The position numbers were made by a program, and so were the translations under genes. From assembly GCA_026990385.1 (NCBI GenBank), contig JALXDL010000010.1:24801-88800 (forward strand): DNA of 64,000 nt, given 5' to 3'. The notes beneath the pieces were generated by a model. It searched no databases, had not been told where the DNA came from, and saw nothing but the letters and a program-made list of their open reading frames with translations. Of the stretch, positions 54,964 through 63,877 are shown piece by piece; within the stretch, counting starts at the first letter, position 1, and every line of letters starts with the position of its first letter. This stretch comes from DRKI01 sp011051875. Its GTDB lineage: Bacteria > Desulfobacterota > Desulfobulbia > Desulfobulbales > Desulfobulbaceae.

Positions 54964-55143
54964 CAGCCCGCACATTTCACAAGCGATCTGCTGCAAGGTC
55001 TGAAAACACCATGCCTGCCGCGTCACAGTGCAAAAAGGGTTCCTCGACATATTCTCATGTGTTTGCGGACTTTTTCGCGCTGATTACTGTAGCCATGGCA
55101 TTTTCAGACCGTTCGCAACGACCTTTGTGAAAGATGCGGGCTG
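54964..55143 (-). repeat. R2 repeat, copy 2
   Basis: About 180 bases; its reverse complement aligns with 20014-20184 throughout (TTCACAAAGGTCGTTGCGAA, CGGTCTGAAAATGCCATGGC, and GCAGCAGATCGCTTGTGAAA against GCAGATCGCTTGTGTAA). Its own two ends are roughly complementary. It lies 85 bases after the secreted-protein gene. Confidence 0.75.
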
Positions 55144-55183
55144 TTCAACAAATGAGAAAACGCGTGTCCCTAAGTTTGACAAC

Positions 55184-55360
55184 CTCGTAAAAAGTCTCCC
55201 TGGAGGCGTATCCGACAGTTTTCGGACACAGACGGTTTTCTGGCCGGTGCGTTAAAAAACTCGCTTGTTTGAGGCAATAGCCGAGTTCGCGAGTTTTAGC
55301 GCCGGCCAGAAAACCGTCCCGAAAATGTCGGTCTTAGCCGGAAGGGAGACTTATTACGAG
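55184..55360. repeat. R1 palindromic element, complete copy
   Basis: A 177-base element with terminal inverted repeats CTCGTAAAAAGTCTCCCT / AGGGAGACTTATTACGAG (17 of 18 pair). Inner arms ACGGTTTTCTGGCCGG / CCGGCCAGAAAACCGT pair perfectly and the centre pairs AACTCGC/GCGAGTT, so almost the whole element can fold as one hairpin. No open frame inside. MITE-like. A second copy starts at 63878 in the same orientation. Confidence 0.85.
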
Positions 55361-55389
55361 TCCATCAAGTTTGATTTGGACCCTGTTGC

Positions 55390-56223
55390 CTACAGGAGTA
55401 GCCGAGGTGTTTGTCCTGACCGCGCATACCATTTTCGGGCCCTCCACGCACAGTGTTTTGACTCGTTAAGAAGGTTTTGATAACGACTTTTCGTATGTTG
55501 TCCAGTTTTTCGCCCCGGGCCGTGCCAGCGTACTGAATACAGGACCTTAGGAAGATGCAAGAATCGACAACCGGCCATGGCGAATCGCAGATAGTGGTCG
55601 TAGTCGTTGGCTCCGGTATAGGTCTCGTCCATTAGCCCTGCCTTCTCATGCAGGCTTCTGCGATAAAGACGGCAAACTCCCAGGTGGAACCAGCGGGCCA
55701 GGCATTGTTCAAAAGTATAGTCCGGCAGCCTGATCTGACGAAGGATGTGGCCCCGATCATCTACCAGGTTCATGTCGGCATAGACAAAATCCACAGGTTC
55801 ATTTTCGAGTACTCTGACCATCTCCTCGATCATGTGGGGATGGGGCAGATCATCGCCTACGACATAGGTGCAAAACATGCCCTTGGCTCGTGCGAGACCT
55901 TCGTTTATGGTTTTCGTGGGACCGATGTCTTCGGAAAAGGAAAGAATTTCAAGGTGGCGGTTCTGGGGATAGGAGATCACGCTCTTCCGGATGATTTCGC
56001 CGTCCTCGTTCATGGAGATTACGGGTTGCATGGTACGGGTTGCAATTTTTTCCGGCAACCTCTCAAGATATTCTTTTGTGGAATCCGTAGAGCCGCCGTC
56101 CACGATGATGATCTCGAGATTTGGATAGGTCTGGAAAAGGCAATGGTCCACACAGGCCGACAGGTATTGTCCTTGGTTGAAGGTTGGGATAACAATGGAA
56201 ACTAACGGTGTTTTCTCAGCCAT
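55390..56223 (-). CDS. GT2-family glycosyltransferase
   Basis: A 277-residue GT-A inverting transferase: VSIVIPTFNQGQYLSACVDH, EIIIVDGGSTDSTKEYLERL, the DxD-like VYADMNLVDDRG and a C-terminal DYDHYLRFAMAGCRFLHLPK with the ED/ND catalytic-type acidic residues. ATG at 56223 starts the conserved strand. It is the last gene of the minus-strand glycan island, 30 bases from the R1 element. The 311 bases upstream to the GT9 gene (56224-56534) show no gene. Confidence 0.9.
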   Translation of the reverse strand: MAEKTPLVSIVIPTFNQGQYLSACVDHCLFQTYPNLEIIIVDGGSTDSTKEYLERLPEKIATRTMQPVISMNEDGEIIRKSVISYPQNRHLEILSFSEDIGPTKTINEGLARAKGMFCTYVVGDDLPHPHMIEEMVRVLENEPVDFVYADMNLVDDRGHILRQIRLPDYTFEQCLARWFHLGVCRLYRRSLHEKAGLMDETYTGANDYDHYLRFAMAGCRFLHLPKVLYSVRWHGPGRKTGQHTKSRYQNLLNESKHCAWRARKWYARSGQTPRLLL

Positions 56224-56534
56224 GACAGGATGGTCGCTTGTTCGAACAGTGATGTTTTTTTCAGAATAAGTGCGCAAGCCCACAGGAGCGGCCACCGCTC
56301 ACTACCGCCGCAGTCATAGACCTATTTGTCGCCTGTCTCCTGTTATCGGGTAAAGGAGCGTATATCAGGTCAGCAAATTGTTCCAGTGGAACTTGAACTT
56401 GGATTAAACCAGAGACGCAACGTCTTGGAGCATTGGACCTGACCCATTGCTGTTACAAAGGGGATTAACCAGGGGTAGTATACCGTTGGAGGTAGTCTTC
56501 TGTAGTATGCCAGAGAAAGAAACTCCCGGGATAT

Positions 56535-57791
56535 TTAGCTCCGCTGATGGCGGTTCTGGGAAATGTCACGATAGTTGAGTTGATGCGGCGGGGCATGTGT
56601 CACGTGTTCTTCAATGGTTACAGGTTTTCGGGACGTTGAAGACAAGAATTTTAAGGTCTTGGTCAGTGCCTCTTCGGGTATCTTGGTCCGCTGGACACAT
56701 TCCGGCCTTGTCCGGACACATTTCCAGTCGCAGCCGAAGCATGGCAGTCTGAAAGTATGGACATGGAGGGAATGCCCATCAGGATATGGAAAGAAACGGC
56801 CATAATGTGCGCCACCCATTATGACATGACCTGGAATATTTTGTGCAGCCGCTATATGGGCAAGACCGGAGTCATTGCCGATGAAGAGGGACGCATGGCC
56901 GGTAATCGCAACAGAGTGGACAAGGTTGAGCTGACCAGCGAATGAAAAGACTCTGTCGGGAGCACAACATTCGGTTCGCAGTTTTTCCGCCTTCCGGACA
57001 TCACCAGGCCCTCCTGCTATGACGACCTGTGCACTCGTGTTGGCCAGATGCCAGTCCAAAACGGTTTGAAACCGCTTCCGGGGCCATGATTTAGTCTCGA
57101 CCCTGGAACCTGGGGCCAAAAGCAGGAAAGGCTTTTCAATACCCTTTTTCCGCATGAATGCCAAGATGGTCGGATGCTCGTGATTCAAGAAGGATACAGG
57201 AGCTGGTTTCAGGCCTAACAATTTGAGAATACGACGGTTACGGATTGTCTCGTGACCCCCGGCTTTTCCGATGTCGAGTATGCGTGAATACAGGGCTTCA
57301 TTATGAAGGGCCTTTTCCACCGTAATATTGCAGCCGTCGCTTCTGACGCCAATTTTTTCCCGCGCACGAATTACCGCAACCATTTCGTCCGCGTTCTCCT
57401 CGCGGCTTATGCATGGATAAAACAGGGTGTCCACCGGTGTGGTTTGCGCAAGTTTGAGGAGGAAGGAACGCCAGTATCGGCCGCGCCTTTCGTAAGCGGA
57501 CCGGTTCCAGGGTATGGTATGGTCGGCTAACCTGAAAGCGGTTGCAAGTTCACAGACTTCAGGAATGCCGATCAGCACTACCAGGTGATCGTGAAAGTGC
57601 TTCCGCAGGCCGGCCAGGGCGGGAGAGAAAAGAATAAAATCACCTATTGCATCTGGACGAAGGACCAGAAGTATTTTTTCCCATGATCCTCTGTAGCTTT
57701 CCGCCTCTGTGCACAGGTTTTTCCAGAACGTGAAGTTCGCCGGCCCTTCAGGTGTATCGATTTTTTTGAAAAAATCTGGATTCAGATGCAT
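56535..57791 (-). CDS. GT9-family (heptosyltransferase-like) glycosyltransferase
   Basis: A 418-residue GT-B protein. N-terminal ILLVLRPDAIGDFILFSPAL matches the family GDxxxxxP entry helix. C-terminal LLLAPGSRVETKSWPRKRFQ, VVIAGGPGDVRKAEKLRT and SLFIGNDSGLAHIAAAQNIP complete the ADP-heptose-type site. The tail CFGCDWKCVRTRPECVQ carries four cysteines, as in several O-chain GT9 proteins. Its ATG overlaps the preceding glycosidase-like gene by 10 bases. Confidence 0.9.
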   Translation of the reverse strand: MHLNPDFFKKIDTPEGPANFTFWKNLCTEAESYRGSWEKILLVLRPDAIGDFILFSPALAGLRKHFHDHLVVLIGIPEVCELATAFRLADHTIPWNRSAYERRGRYWRSFLLKLAQTTPVDTLFYPCISREENADEMVAVIRAREKIGVRSDGCNITVEKALHNEALYSRILDIGKAGGHETIRNRRILKLLGLKPAPVSFLNHEHPTILAFMRKKGIEKPFLLLAPGSRVETKSWPRKRFQTVLDWHLANTSAQVVIAGGPGDVRKAEKLRTECCAPDRVFSFAGQLNLVHSVAITGHASLFIGNDSGLAHIAAAQNIPGHVIMGGAHYGRFFPYPDGHSLHVHTFRLPCFGCDWKCVRTRPECVQRTKIPEEALTKTLKFLSSTSRKPVTIEEHVTHAPPHQLNYRDISQNRHQRS

Positions 57792-58792
57792 GGATTATCC
57801 CGGTCGCTTATGTCTATATTCTGGCCACATGTTTCCGCGTGCTTTGCCCAGGGAGCGAGTTCGGCAACAGCCAGGCCAGTGAAACCGGGCCTCTCACCTG
57901 CCGGATGAGCGCCAAAGAAAAGATATATCTTGGAGCCATGTATAACATTGAAGGGGGAACAGAGCTTTTTTTCATCAAAACTGCCGGGGCCTCCACCGCG
58001 TATCACGGGTTTTCTGGTAACTCTCTGCCAGCAGATCAGGTTCGATGATGCAGCAAGACCGGCCGCAAGCCGTCCTCTGAAATCCATTCCTTCGTAAAAG
58101 GCATAAAAGAGATCGCCTGCTCTGAAGAAATTCAGTAGTATTGCACCATGTGAATCCCAACTTCCCTGTGTTCCTGGCCTGAAGATGGGATTGTGTTGAT
58201 ATCTTCGCCAGTTCAGCAGGTCTTCGGAAAATGCCAGGCCTGTTGAAAATTTTTTTCCATCGAAACCCGAGTAAAATAGCCAGTAACTGCCATTTATCCG
58301 GTAGATCAAAGGAGCAAGCAGACCGGTCGAATCGAAATCACCAGCTTTTCCGGTAGGAGTGAATACGGGATTGAACGGCCAGGAGCGGACTCCTCCCTTC
58401 CATCCGTTTTCAAGTCGCACCAAGCCAAATGATTGTGTCTCAAAGGTGTTGAACAGCCTTCTCCCCTCATGGATCAGGTGCCAACGGTCCTGCGCATCTT
58501 TAACTACCCATGCCCCGTCAACATTGGCGTGATGCCATGTACCGCTGTCGCCCGTCTGGATCAGGGGGCTGTTGTTCACTTTTTGCCAATGAATCAGGTC
58601 GGAGGAGATTGCCTGGCCTATGCCCCAGTAGGTGCCGTTACGGGAATAACCGGTATAGAAATTATAAAAAGAACCATTTTGCTTAAAAATACGCGGGTTG
58701 GCGGCAACTTCTTCATCCCAGCTTCCTGGCGGCCCAGGAGAGAGCACGGGTGTGCTGATTTTTTTCAGACTGTTAAAAGGGATTCGAACCAT
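57782..58792 (-). CDS. Five-bladed beta-propeller glycoside hydrolase-like protein (GH43/GH130 type)
   Basis: A 336-residue protein without signal peptide. Blade-like repeats are obvious: RIFKQNGSFYNFYTGYSRNG, HLIHEGRRLFNT, LIYRINGSYWLFYSGFDGKK, GDLFYAFYEGMDFRGRLAAG and KIYLFFGAHPAGERPGFTGL, each with an aromatic strand and W-Y/F-Y core. DEEVAANPRIF and DSHGAILL hold candidate acids. A cytosolic location argues for a role in glycan synthesis or salvage (phosphorylase-like) rather than degradation outside. Confidence 0.8.
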   Translation of the reverse strand: MVRIPFNSLKKISTPVLSPGPPGSWDEEVAANPRIFKQNGSFYNFYTGYSRNGTYWGIGQAISSDLIHWQKVNNSPLIQTGDSGTWHHANVDGAWVVKDAQDRWHLIHEGRRLFNTFETQSFGLVRLENGWKGGVRSWPFNPVFTPTGKAGDFDSTGLLAPLIYRINGSYWLFYSGFDGKKFSTGLAFSEDLLNWRRYQHNPIFRPGTQGSWDSHGAILLNFFRAGDLFYAFYEGMDFRGRLAAGLAASSNLICWQRVTRKPVIRGGGPGSFDEKKLCSPFNVIHGSKIYLFFGAHPAGERPGFTGLAVAELAPWAKHAETCGQNIDISDRDNPCI

Positions 58793-58878
58793 ATTATCCC
58801 GGTATTACCAGATGCTATTACTATTTTTTTAAATGAGGTCGGCCGGGGCCGGCATTTGGTGGATTGCCTGTTGCTGCC

Positions 58879-60330
58879 CTACAGTGATAACATTGTCTTT
58901 TTTGCTATGAAATAACCTGCCTGCAGCAGGTCTCTGATTTTTCGGCTTTTACTGAACTTTCTTATCTCTTCACGGGCCATTAAGCCAACATGATCCCATC
59001 CTCGTTTTTTTATTATAGAGTCAAAGTTCCTGAAAAGAAATTTATTGTCGATTTCCTGATAGCCAAGGTTTTTTAATATTTTCCTGGTATCACGCTTGAT
59101 TGATTGAATATCTTCAGGACCCCATTGGTCAGTTTTGATCCAGCATTTCATGCCCCCGGTTCTGTCCGGAGTATCAAAGTCGTCAGGGTCATCAGTGAGC
59201 AGCCAGTTGTTGTTTCTGCAGATTTTCTCAAAATTAGTGTACGGAACAGGCTGTGCTACACTGATCATGAGGTCGTCCGCCTTCAGGGAACCTGCAAACT
59301 CGATGGTTGAGCGCATTTCCTCCAATGTCTCGCCCGGGATGCCGATCATGAAAAATACTGTTACCTCAAGGCGTTCTCTATTGCACCATTGGACAACATG
59401 CCTGACTTTTTCCAGGTCGATTTTTTTGTTGAGCAGCTCAATTACCCGCTGTGATCCGGATTCTGCTCCTATATTGATATGAACACACCCCGCCTGTTTC
59501 ATCTGTCTGATGATCTCACGATCCAGGGTGTTAACCCGGCACAGCGCATGCCAGCGAATGTTCAGATCTTCCTCGATGAGCCGGTTACATAAGTTATTCA
59601 GCCAGTTTCTGCTCACAGAGATGTCATTGTCCTGGAAAAAGACATGGTCAATGCCATAATCTTTTTTCAATTCCTTTAACTCGGCTACCACATTTTCAAC
59701 ACTGCGGCGCCGGTAGGGGCCTGCGATTTTTCTCAAGGCCGGCATACAGTTAATGCAGGCATAGGGACAGCTTCTGGAGGCAATAGGTGTGGCAAGCCCC
59801 GAATAATAATTGCTGCGGTCGAACAGGTCCCAGTCTGGAAAGGGCAAGGAGTCCAGATCCGTCAGGACAGGTCTAGGCCTGTTGCGTACCGGCTGCCCAT
59901 TTTTCTTCCAGACGATTCCCGGAATGTCTGAAAGATCTCTGTGCCCGGTTTCAAGCCTTCTGACCACTTCCAGCATGGTGTGTTCTCCTTCTCCAATGCA
60001 AACCATGTCTATGGAGTCAACTCTGATGACTTCATCCGGAACAACCGTGGGATGAGGGCCACCTGTCGCTACAAAGGCCTCCGGGTTGTTTTCCTTGACT
60101 TTGCCTGTCAGCCTCCTGACCTCCTGGAACGTCCTGGTGGTACAATAAAAACCTACAATGTCAGCATCCCGGGAGGCCTCAAGGAAGTCTGATTCAGACT
60201 GATACATAAGATCAAAACCGGATATTTCCAAGTAGCCATGCTTTTTCAGCATGGCGGAAATATAGGCCAACCCTAGAATGAATCCACCGTTTCCGGCCTT
60301 TGAAACGGGAGAGACAAGAACGATTTTCAT
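58879..60330 (-). CDS. B12-binding-type radical SAM protein
   Basis: A 483-residue enzyme. N-terminal cobalamin-binding-like Rossmann domain (KIVLVSPVSKAGNGGFILGL; DADIVGFYCTTRTFQEVRRL; FVATGGPHPTVVPDEVI; IGEGEHTMLEVV), then a radical SAM barrel with CPYACINC (CX3CX2C) and HINIGAESGSQRVIELLNKK, VTVFFMIGIPGETLEEM. The usual DxHxxG cobalamin motif is not seen, so cobalamin may be base-off without the His ligand or absent. Candidates are sugar or lipid methylation or a rearrangement in the glycan pathway. ATG at 60330 follows CTGGAGAAATGCC. Confidence 0.88.
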   Translation of the reverse strand: MKIVLVSPVSKAGNGGFILGLAYISAMLKKHGYLEISGFDLMYQSESDFLEASRDADIVGFYCTTRTFQEVRRLTGKVKENNPEAFVATGGPHPTVVPDEVIRVDSIDMVCIGEGEHTMLEVVRRLETGHRDLSDIPGIVWKKNGQPVRNRPRPVLTDLDSLPFPDWDLFDRSNYYSGLATPIASRSCPYACINCMPALRKIAGPYRRRSVENVVAELKELKKDYGIDHVFFQDNDISVSRNWLNNLCNRLIEEDLNIRWHALCRVNTLDREIIRQMKQAGCVHINIGAESGSQRVIELLNKKIDLEKVRHVVQWCNRERLEVTVFFMIGIPGETLEEMRSTIEFAGSLKADDLMISVAQPVPYTNFEKICRNNNWLLTDDPDDFDTPDRTGGMKCWIKTDQWGPEDIQSIKRDTRKILKNLGYQEIDNKFLFRNFDSIIKKRGWDHVGLMAREEIRKFSKSRKIRDLLQAGYFIAKKTMLSL

Positions 60331-60399
60331 GGCATTTCTCCAGATCGGGTCAGACAATCAAGGTAGCCATCGGGCAAAAGAGCCAGGGGTGAGTGGATA

Positions 60400-61776
60400 C
60401 TATATGTCCTGATCAGGGACACATACAGGGCAAAAATGTCTGCCTTCGCTATATCCGAGTTTTTCCAGGGTTTCCCTTATGGATCGGTAATTGGCCAGGC
60501 TGGTGACAAGAATGTAGTCAAGATCTTTCGCTGCAGCAGCTTCAGGCGGAATAATGGGTATGCCTTGAATACTTCCCTGAATGGATGAATCTATGATGCA
60601 TTCCCAATGAATTTGAGCACGAATTCGTTCAATAAAGGCACGGGTCGCGCCACCTGCGGTATAAAGAGCAATTCGGGCCTTCGGCCCAGGCTTGGAGCTG
60701 AGGCAAAAAAGTGCCCAGCTCCTGACCATGGAGTGAGAGGGAATTCTGTCTGCCGTTTCGGGAACGAGACGAATATGGAAACAATCCTGTTCAGAGGCAG
60801 AGGGGGAAAGTTCGCCGGCGCATGCAAGATGGATGCGCCTCACAAGATGTGCTCCTTCAACAATTCGTACTGTTACGGCGCCTGCGCAGTTTATGGTTAT
60901 CGGCAACTGCGTGTTGCCGGATTTGTCGATATCAACAGTTTCTGAGCCTTGGCTGCTCATGCCTGCAAGAACCAGTCGGCAAGGGCCGTCAGATTCTATC
61001 TCCAGGGCAGATTTCATTGAAATCACGGGATATCCAAAGTTATTGAGTGTTTCGGTAAGGAAATTGAACCGGGCCAGGTCTTCAACGTGCATCTGGCGTT
61101 TCCAACGTGCGGCCAGTTGCGGGTCCGGGCGTATTCGTCCCCTGTAAAAGTCAGTCCTGGCAAGTGCTGGTTTCTGGTTCTGTGAGATTCGTCTGGTCAG
61201 AGGTTCGAGCATTGCGGGAGAATAGGTACATTCAAGAAAATCGCACAATTTGGAAATAGTCTTGTCCGGCTGCAGTATCAGATCTTCATAGCGTATCCTG
61301 TGTATCCGATCCGGATATTCGGCCATAAGCCTTGTCATTATATTTCCCTGTTTCCGGAACTGGGACGGGAAAACTCCTATGCCGGTGCGGAGCATGGAAA
61401 GAAAAGTGTCTCTGGGGTCCCTCGTAAGGTGGACTATTTTGGCACCAGGATAGAGATCCTGCAGCAAGGGCATGTTTTCAGCATTTTTCTGTCCAATGAC
61501 CTGGAGCCCCCACCTGCCTTTCTGGTCTGTAAGCGAGGCATTCCGGCCCGTAAGCGAGGTATTGAGTTGTCTCAGGGCGTTATGCCACGCCTCTTTTTTT
61601 TCCTTTTTCGATCTGCCATTTTTATAATAGTGAATGAATTGATGCCCGGCTTCATGCATGAAGGGCAGCCAATGGCACTCCGGTGAAAGCCAGCAGTCAG
61701 ATGCCTTGTTGATAATGTTTTCAAGCAGGGTCGTGCCGCTTCGGGGCAAACTGATCAGGAGAAAAGAGGGATCCAT
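60400..61776 (-). CDS. Sulfotransferase fused to a PglD-like Rossmann domain
   Basis: A 458-residue two-domain protein. Residues 1-250 form a PAPS-dependent sulfotransferase: the 5'-phosphosulfate loop FLLISLPRSGTTLLENIINK and the 3'-phosphate motif AKIVHLTRDPRDTFLSMLRT. A beta-rich middle (about 255-370) leads to a C-terminal NAD/UDP-type Rossmann fold (RIALYTAGGATRAFIERIRA; GIPIIPPEAAAAKDLDYILV) like the N-terminal part of sugar acetyltransferases such as PglD. ATG at 61776 follows AGGAAA. It overlaps nothing but sits 4 bases after the cytidylyltransferase gene, so a sulfated glycan is likely. Confidence 0.85.
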   Translation of the reverse strand: MDPSFLLISLPRSGTTLLENIINKASDCWLSPECHWLPFMHEAGHQFIHYYKNGRSKKEKKEAWHNALRQLNTSLTGRNASLTDQKGRWGLQVIGQKNAENMPLLQDLYPGAKIVHLTRDPRDTFLSMLRTGIGVFPSQFRKQGNIMTRLMAEYPDRIHRIRYEDLILQPDKTISKLCDFLECTYSPAMLEPLTRRISQNQKPALARTDFYRGRIRPDPQLAARWKRQMHVEDLARFNFLTETLNNFGYPVISMKSALEIESDGPCRLVLAGMSSQGSETVDIDKSGNTQLPITINCAGAVTVRIVEGAHLVRRIHLACAGELSPSASEQDCFHIRLVPETADRIPSHSMVRSWALFCLSSKPGPKARIALYTAGGATRAFIERIRAQIHWECIIDSSIQGSIQGIPIIPPEAAAAKDLDYILVTSLANYRSIRETLEKLGYSEGRHFCPVCVPDQDI

Positions 61777-61780
61777 GATG

Positions 61781-62530
61781 TTATGTTTCCTGCGGAGCAT
61801 CCTGAAATCCGAAGTAGTCCGGATTCCGTTCCAGAAAGGCTTCCAGGATTTCGATATCCATCCGGTCATGAACATCCATGGCTTCGATTGCATCTATTTC
61901 GTAGTAATAATGTTTTGGTCTGCCCGGAATACCGACGGTTGCCCTGGTAAAACCGGTATTCAGCAGCGGCTTGTAGAGTGGCGGATAGTATTGCCTGTTC
62001 AAGCCCTGGCAATGCCAGATGGGAAAGAGGTAGCCGTCCGGATGCCCCAGCATGTACTGACCGTCGACTCGTGCAGCCGGATATACGGCAGGCCAATTGT
62101 TTTCCACTATCAAACGGTACATTCCGCTGAATGTAACGCTTCTGAGCATGCAGTTATTGCAGTTGAGGGAAAATGCGGTATCTGAAAGGAGATGAAACAT
62201 CGTGATCCAGTCTCCGCAAAAGTCCGGTAGCGGCAGATCCAGATCATTGGCGACGTGTTCGGTTATCAGTCGCCAGGCACCCTGCATGCTGAAACGCTTA
62301 TCGCTGTAGCTGACAAGATGAGAAGGCCTCGGAATAACACGCCATCCGATGGCTTGAACGTATTCCGCAATTTCGTCGTCTTCGGTGAAGACATAGAGCA
62401 TGTCCACGGTGCGGCTTTTTTTCAAAGACATCAGTGGCCAGTATATGAGAGGCCGGCCATGAAGCGGGTATTTGTTTTTTCCTTTCAGGGTTGAGCCCGA
62501 ACCCCGTGCCCAGGTAATGCCTATGTTCAT
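61781..62530 (-). CDS. CMP-sugar (acylneuraminate-type) cytidylyltransferase
   Basis: A 249-residue nucleotidyltransferase. The start NIGITWARGSGSTLKGKNKY corresponds to the (A)RxGSxxxxxKN motif of NeuA/KdsB-like enzymes, followed by LHGRPLIYWPLMSLKKSRTV and VFTEDDEIAEYVQAIG; the substrate-side DIEILEAFLE closes the fold. It is related to NeuA rather than KdsB, so a nonulosonate or CMP-activated sugar is plausible. It lies 16 bases after a SPASM-type radical SAM gene. Confidence 0.85.
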   Translation of the reverse strand: MNIGITWARGSGSTLKGKNKYPLHGRPLIYWPLMSLKKSRTVDMLYVFTEDDEIAEYVQAIGWRVIPRPSHLVSYSDKRFSMQGAWRLITEHVANDLDLPLPDFCGDWITMFHLLSDTAFSLNCNNCMLRSVTFSGMYRLIVENNWPAVYPAARVDGQYMLGHPDGYLFPIWHCQGLNRQYYPPLYKPLLNTGFTRATVGIPGRPKHYYYEIDAIEAMDVHDRMDIEILEAFLERNPDYFGFQDAPQET

Positions 62531-62545
62531 GGAATACTCCCTTGT

Positions 62546-63766
62546 TTACTGTTCAAGATTCCGGGTATGGCCCATACGGTCCACTGGGACAATGCTCTTT
62601 TCGTCAAATATTCCGTAACGCGTCGCCCGCTCCTTTGTGGCATATCCGCGGCATAGATGACAGTGTTTTGAAATAGGGCCAGTGGTTTTCGGAACCGACG
62701 CTCTAACACGGCGGTAGTAATCGGACTTCCATGCCTTTCTGAAATCGTCTTCCAATAGGTTGCAGAGCCGGTTTGCTCTCAGAAAGCTGCGGTTATCGCT
62801 CATGAGGACGGCGCAGTCGATTACTGCGTCGCCGCCGATCATAATATATGGTTGTTGCCACTTGGAGCACATGGCCATGGGAGGCAAGCTGTTGATATGG
62901 CTCCAGGCAATTTGAATGTTACGTTCCGCGGCAATCCTGTTGGCCTCATCCATAAGTTCAGGATCTATCTCCTTTACGAAGAGATGCCTGTTATTCTCAA
63001 AATAGAGCAGTCCGCAGAATTCTATGACTGTCCACTGGCCGAGATTCATGTCCAGGTCGGCAATCAGTCTTACGTAGTCGGCCACTTCATTTTGATTGAG
63101 CGTGGTAACGACATAACGGAAGAATATGAACGGAAAAGGCGTGGAATGTTCCGCCTTTGCCGCACGCATGGCCTTCAGGTTGCCAAGGGTTCTGTCCCAG
63201 CTGGCTCCTACCTTTATTTTTTCGTATGTCTCTTTGCTGGCGGCATCAAGAGAAACCTCCACACGTTCAACACCCAGATCAAGAACCCTGTCAATTCGTT
63301 CACGGTCGAACAGGTCAAAGGAGTCGACGAACATGGTGAATACATCCCGTTTCTTGAGAAATTCAATCATGTCGAAAAAATCATTGTTCAAGAAGCAGGT
63401 TCCTTCTCCTGTCAGGTTGATAAAACGAAGCCCTGGAAACTGATTGATAATTTTTTTGAAGTCATCTGCTTTCAGGTGTTTTTGAGGCTGATCCTTCCAG
63501 AAGGTATGTTCACAGAAAATGCATCTGAGATGACAATGTGTCGTGATTTCGATTTCAATTTCCCTCGGATACGGGGCCAGGGACGGAAAGCGCCTGAAAA
63601 GGGGATCGATAACGCCTCCTGCGATATCACGCACCCAGAACCGTGCCCACAGATAGTTATACAGGGCGCGGATTTTTCCCTTTTTTAGAAGATAGAGCCA
63701 GTAGATGCGGTCCCTTATGATTATCTGGTTGAATTTTCGAAAAAAAAGAAAGATATAGCTAAGCAT
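62546..63766 (-). CDS. Radical SAM/SPASM-type protein
   Basis: A 406-residue enzyme. CX3CX2C cluster CHLRCIFC in IEIEITTHCHLRCIFCEHTF, then LRFINLTGEGTCFLNNDFFD and VERVEVSLDAASKETYEKIK. A C-terminal cysteine group (MCSKWQQPYIMIGGDAVIDC, then KHCHLC) looks like a SPASM or twitch auxiliary cluster. ATG at 63766 is used; GTG 63775 lies three codons upstream, close behind GAGGAAAT. First gene of the island, next to R1. Its substrate (sugar, lipid or peptide) is unknown. Confidence 0.85.
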   Translation of the reverse strand: MLSYIFLFFRKFNQIIIRDRIYWLYLLKKGKIRALYNYLWARFWVRDIAGGVIDPLFRRFPSLAPYPREIEIEITTHCHLRCIFCEHTFWKDQPQKHLKADDFKKIINQFPGLRFINLTGEGTCFLNNDFFDMIEFLKKRDVFTMFVDSFDLFDRERIDRVLDLGVERVEVSLDAASKETYEKIKVGASWDRTLGNLKAMRAAKAEHSTPFPFIFFRYVVTTLNQNEVADYVRLIADLDMNLGQWTVIEFCGLLYFENNRHLFVKEIDPELMDEANRIAAERNIQIAWSHINSLPPMAMCSKWQQPYIMIGGDAVIDCAVLMSDNRSFLRANRLCNLLEDDFRKAWKSDYYRRVRASVPKTTGPISKHCHLCRGYATKERATRYGIFDEKSIVPVDRMGHTRNLEQ

Positions 63767-63877
63767 TGTCGGCACATTTCCTCAACATCTGGTGACCCCT
63801 TGTGAAGAAGAGAGTGATTCCGGCAAAAATATGTCGGAATATCGGGTTGTTTTTTTGATGCCCCTAATGAAGACAAC

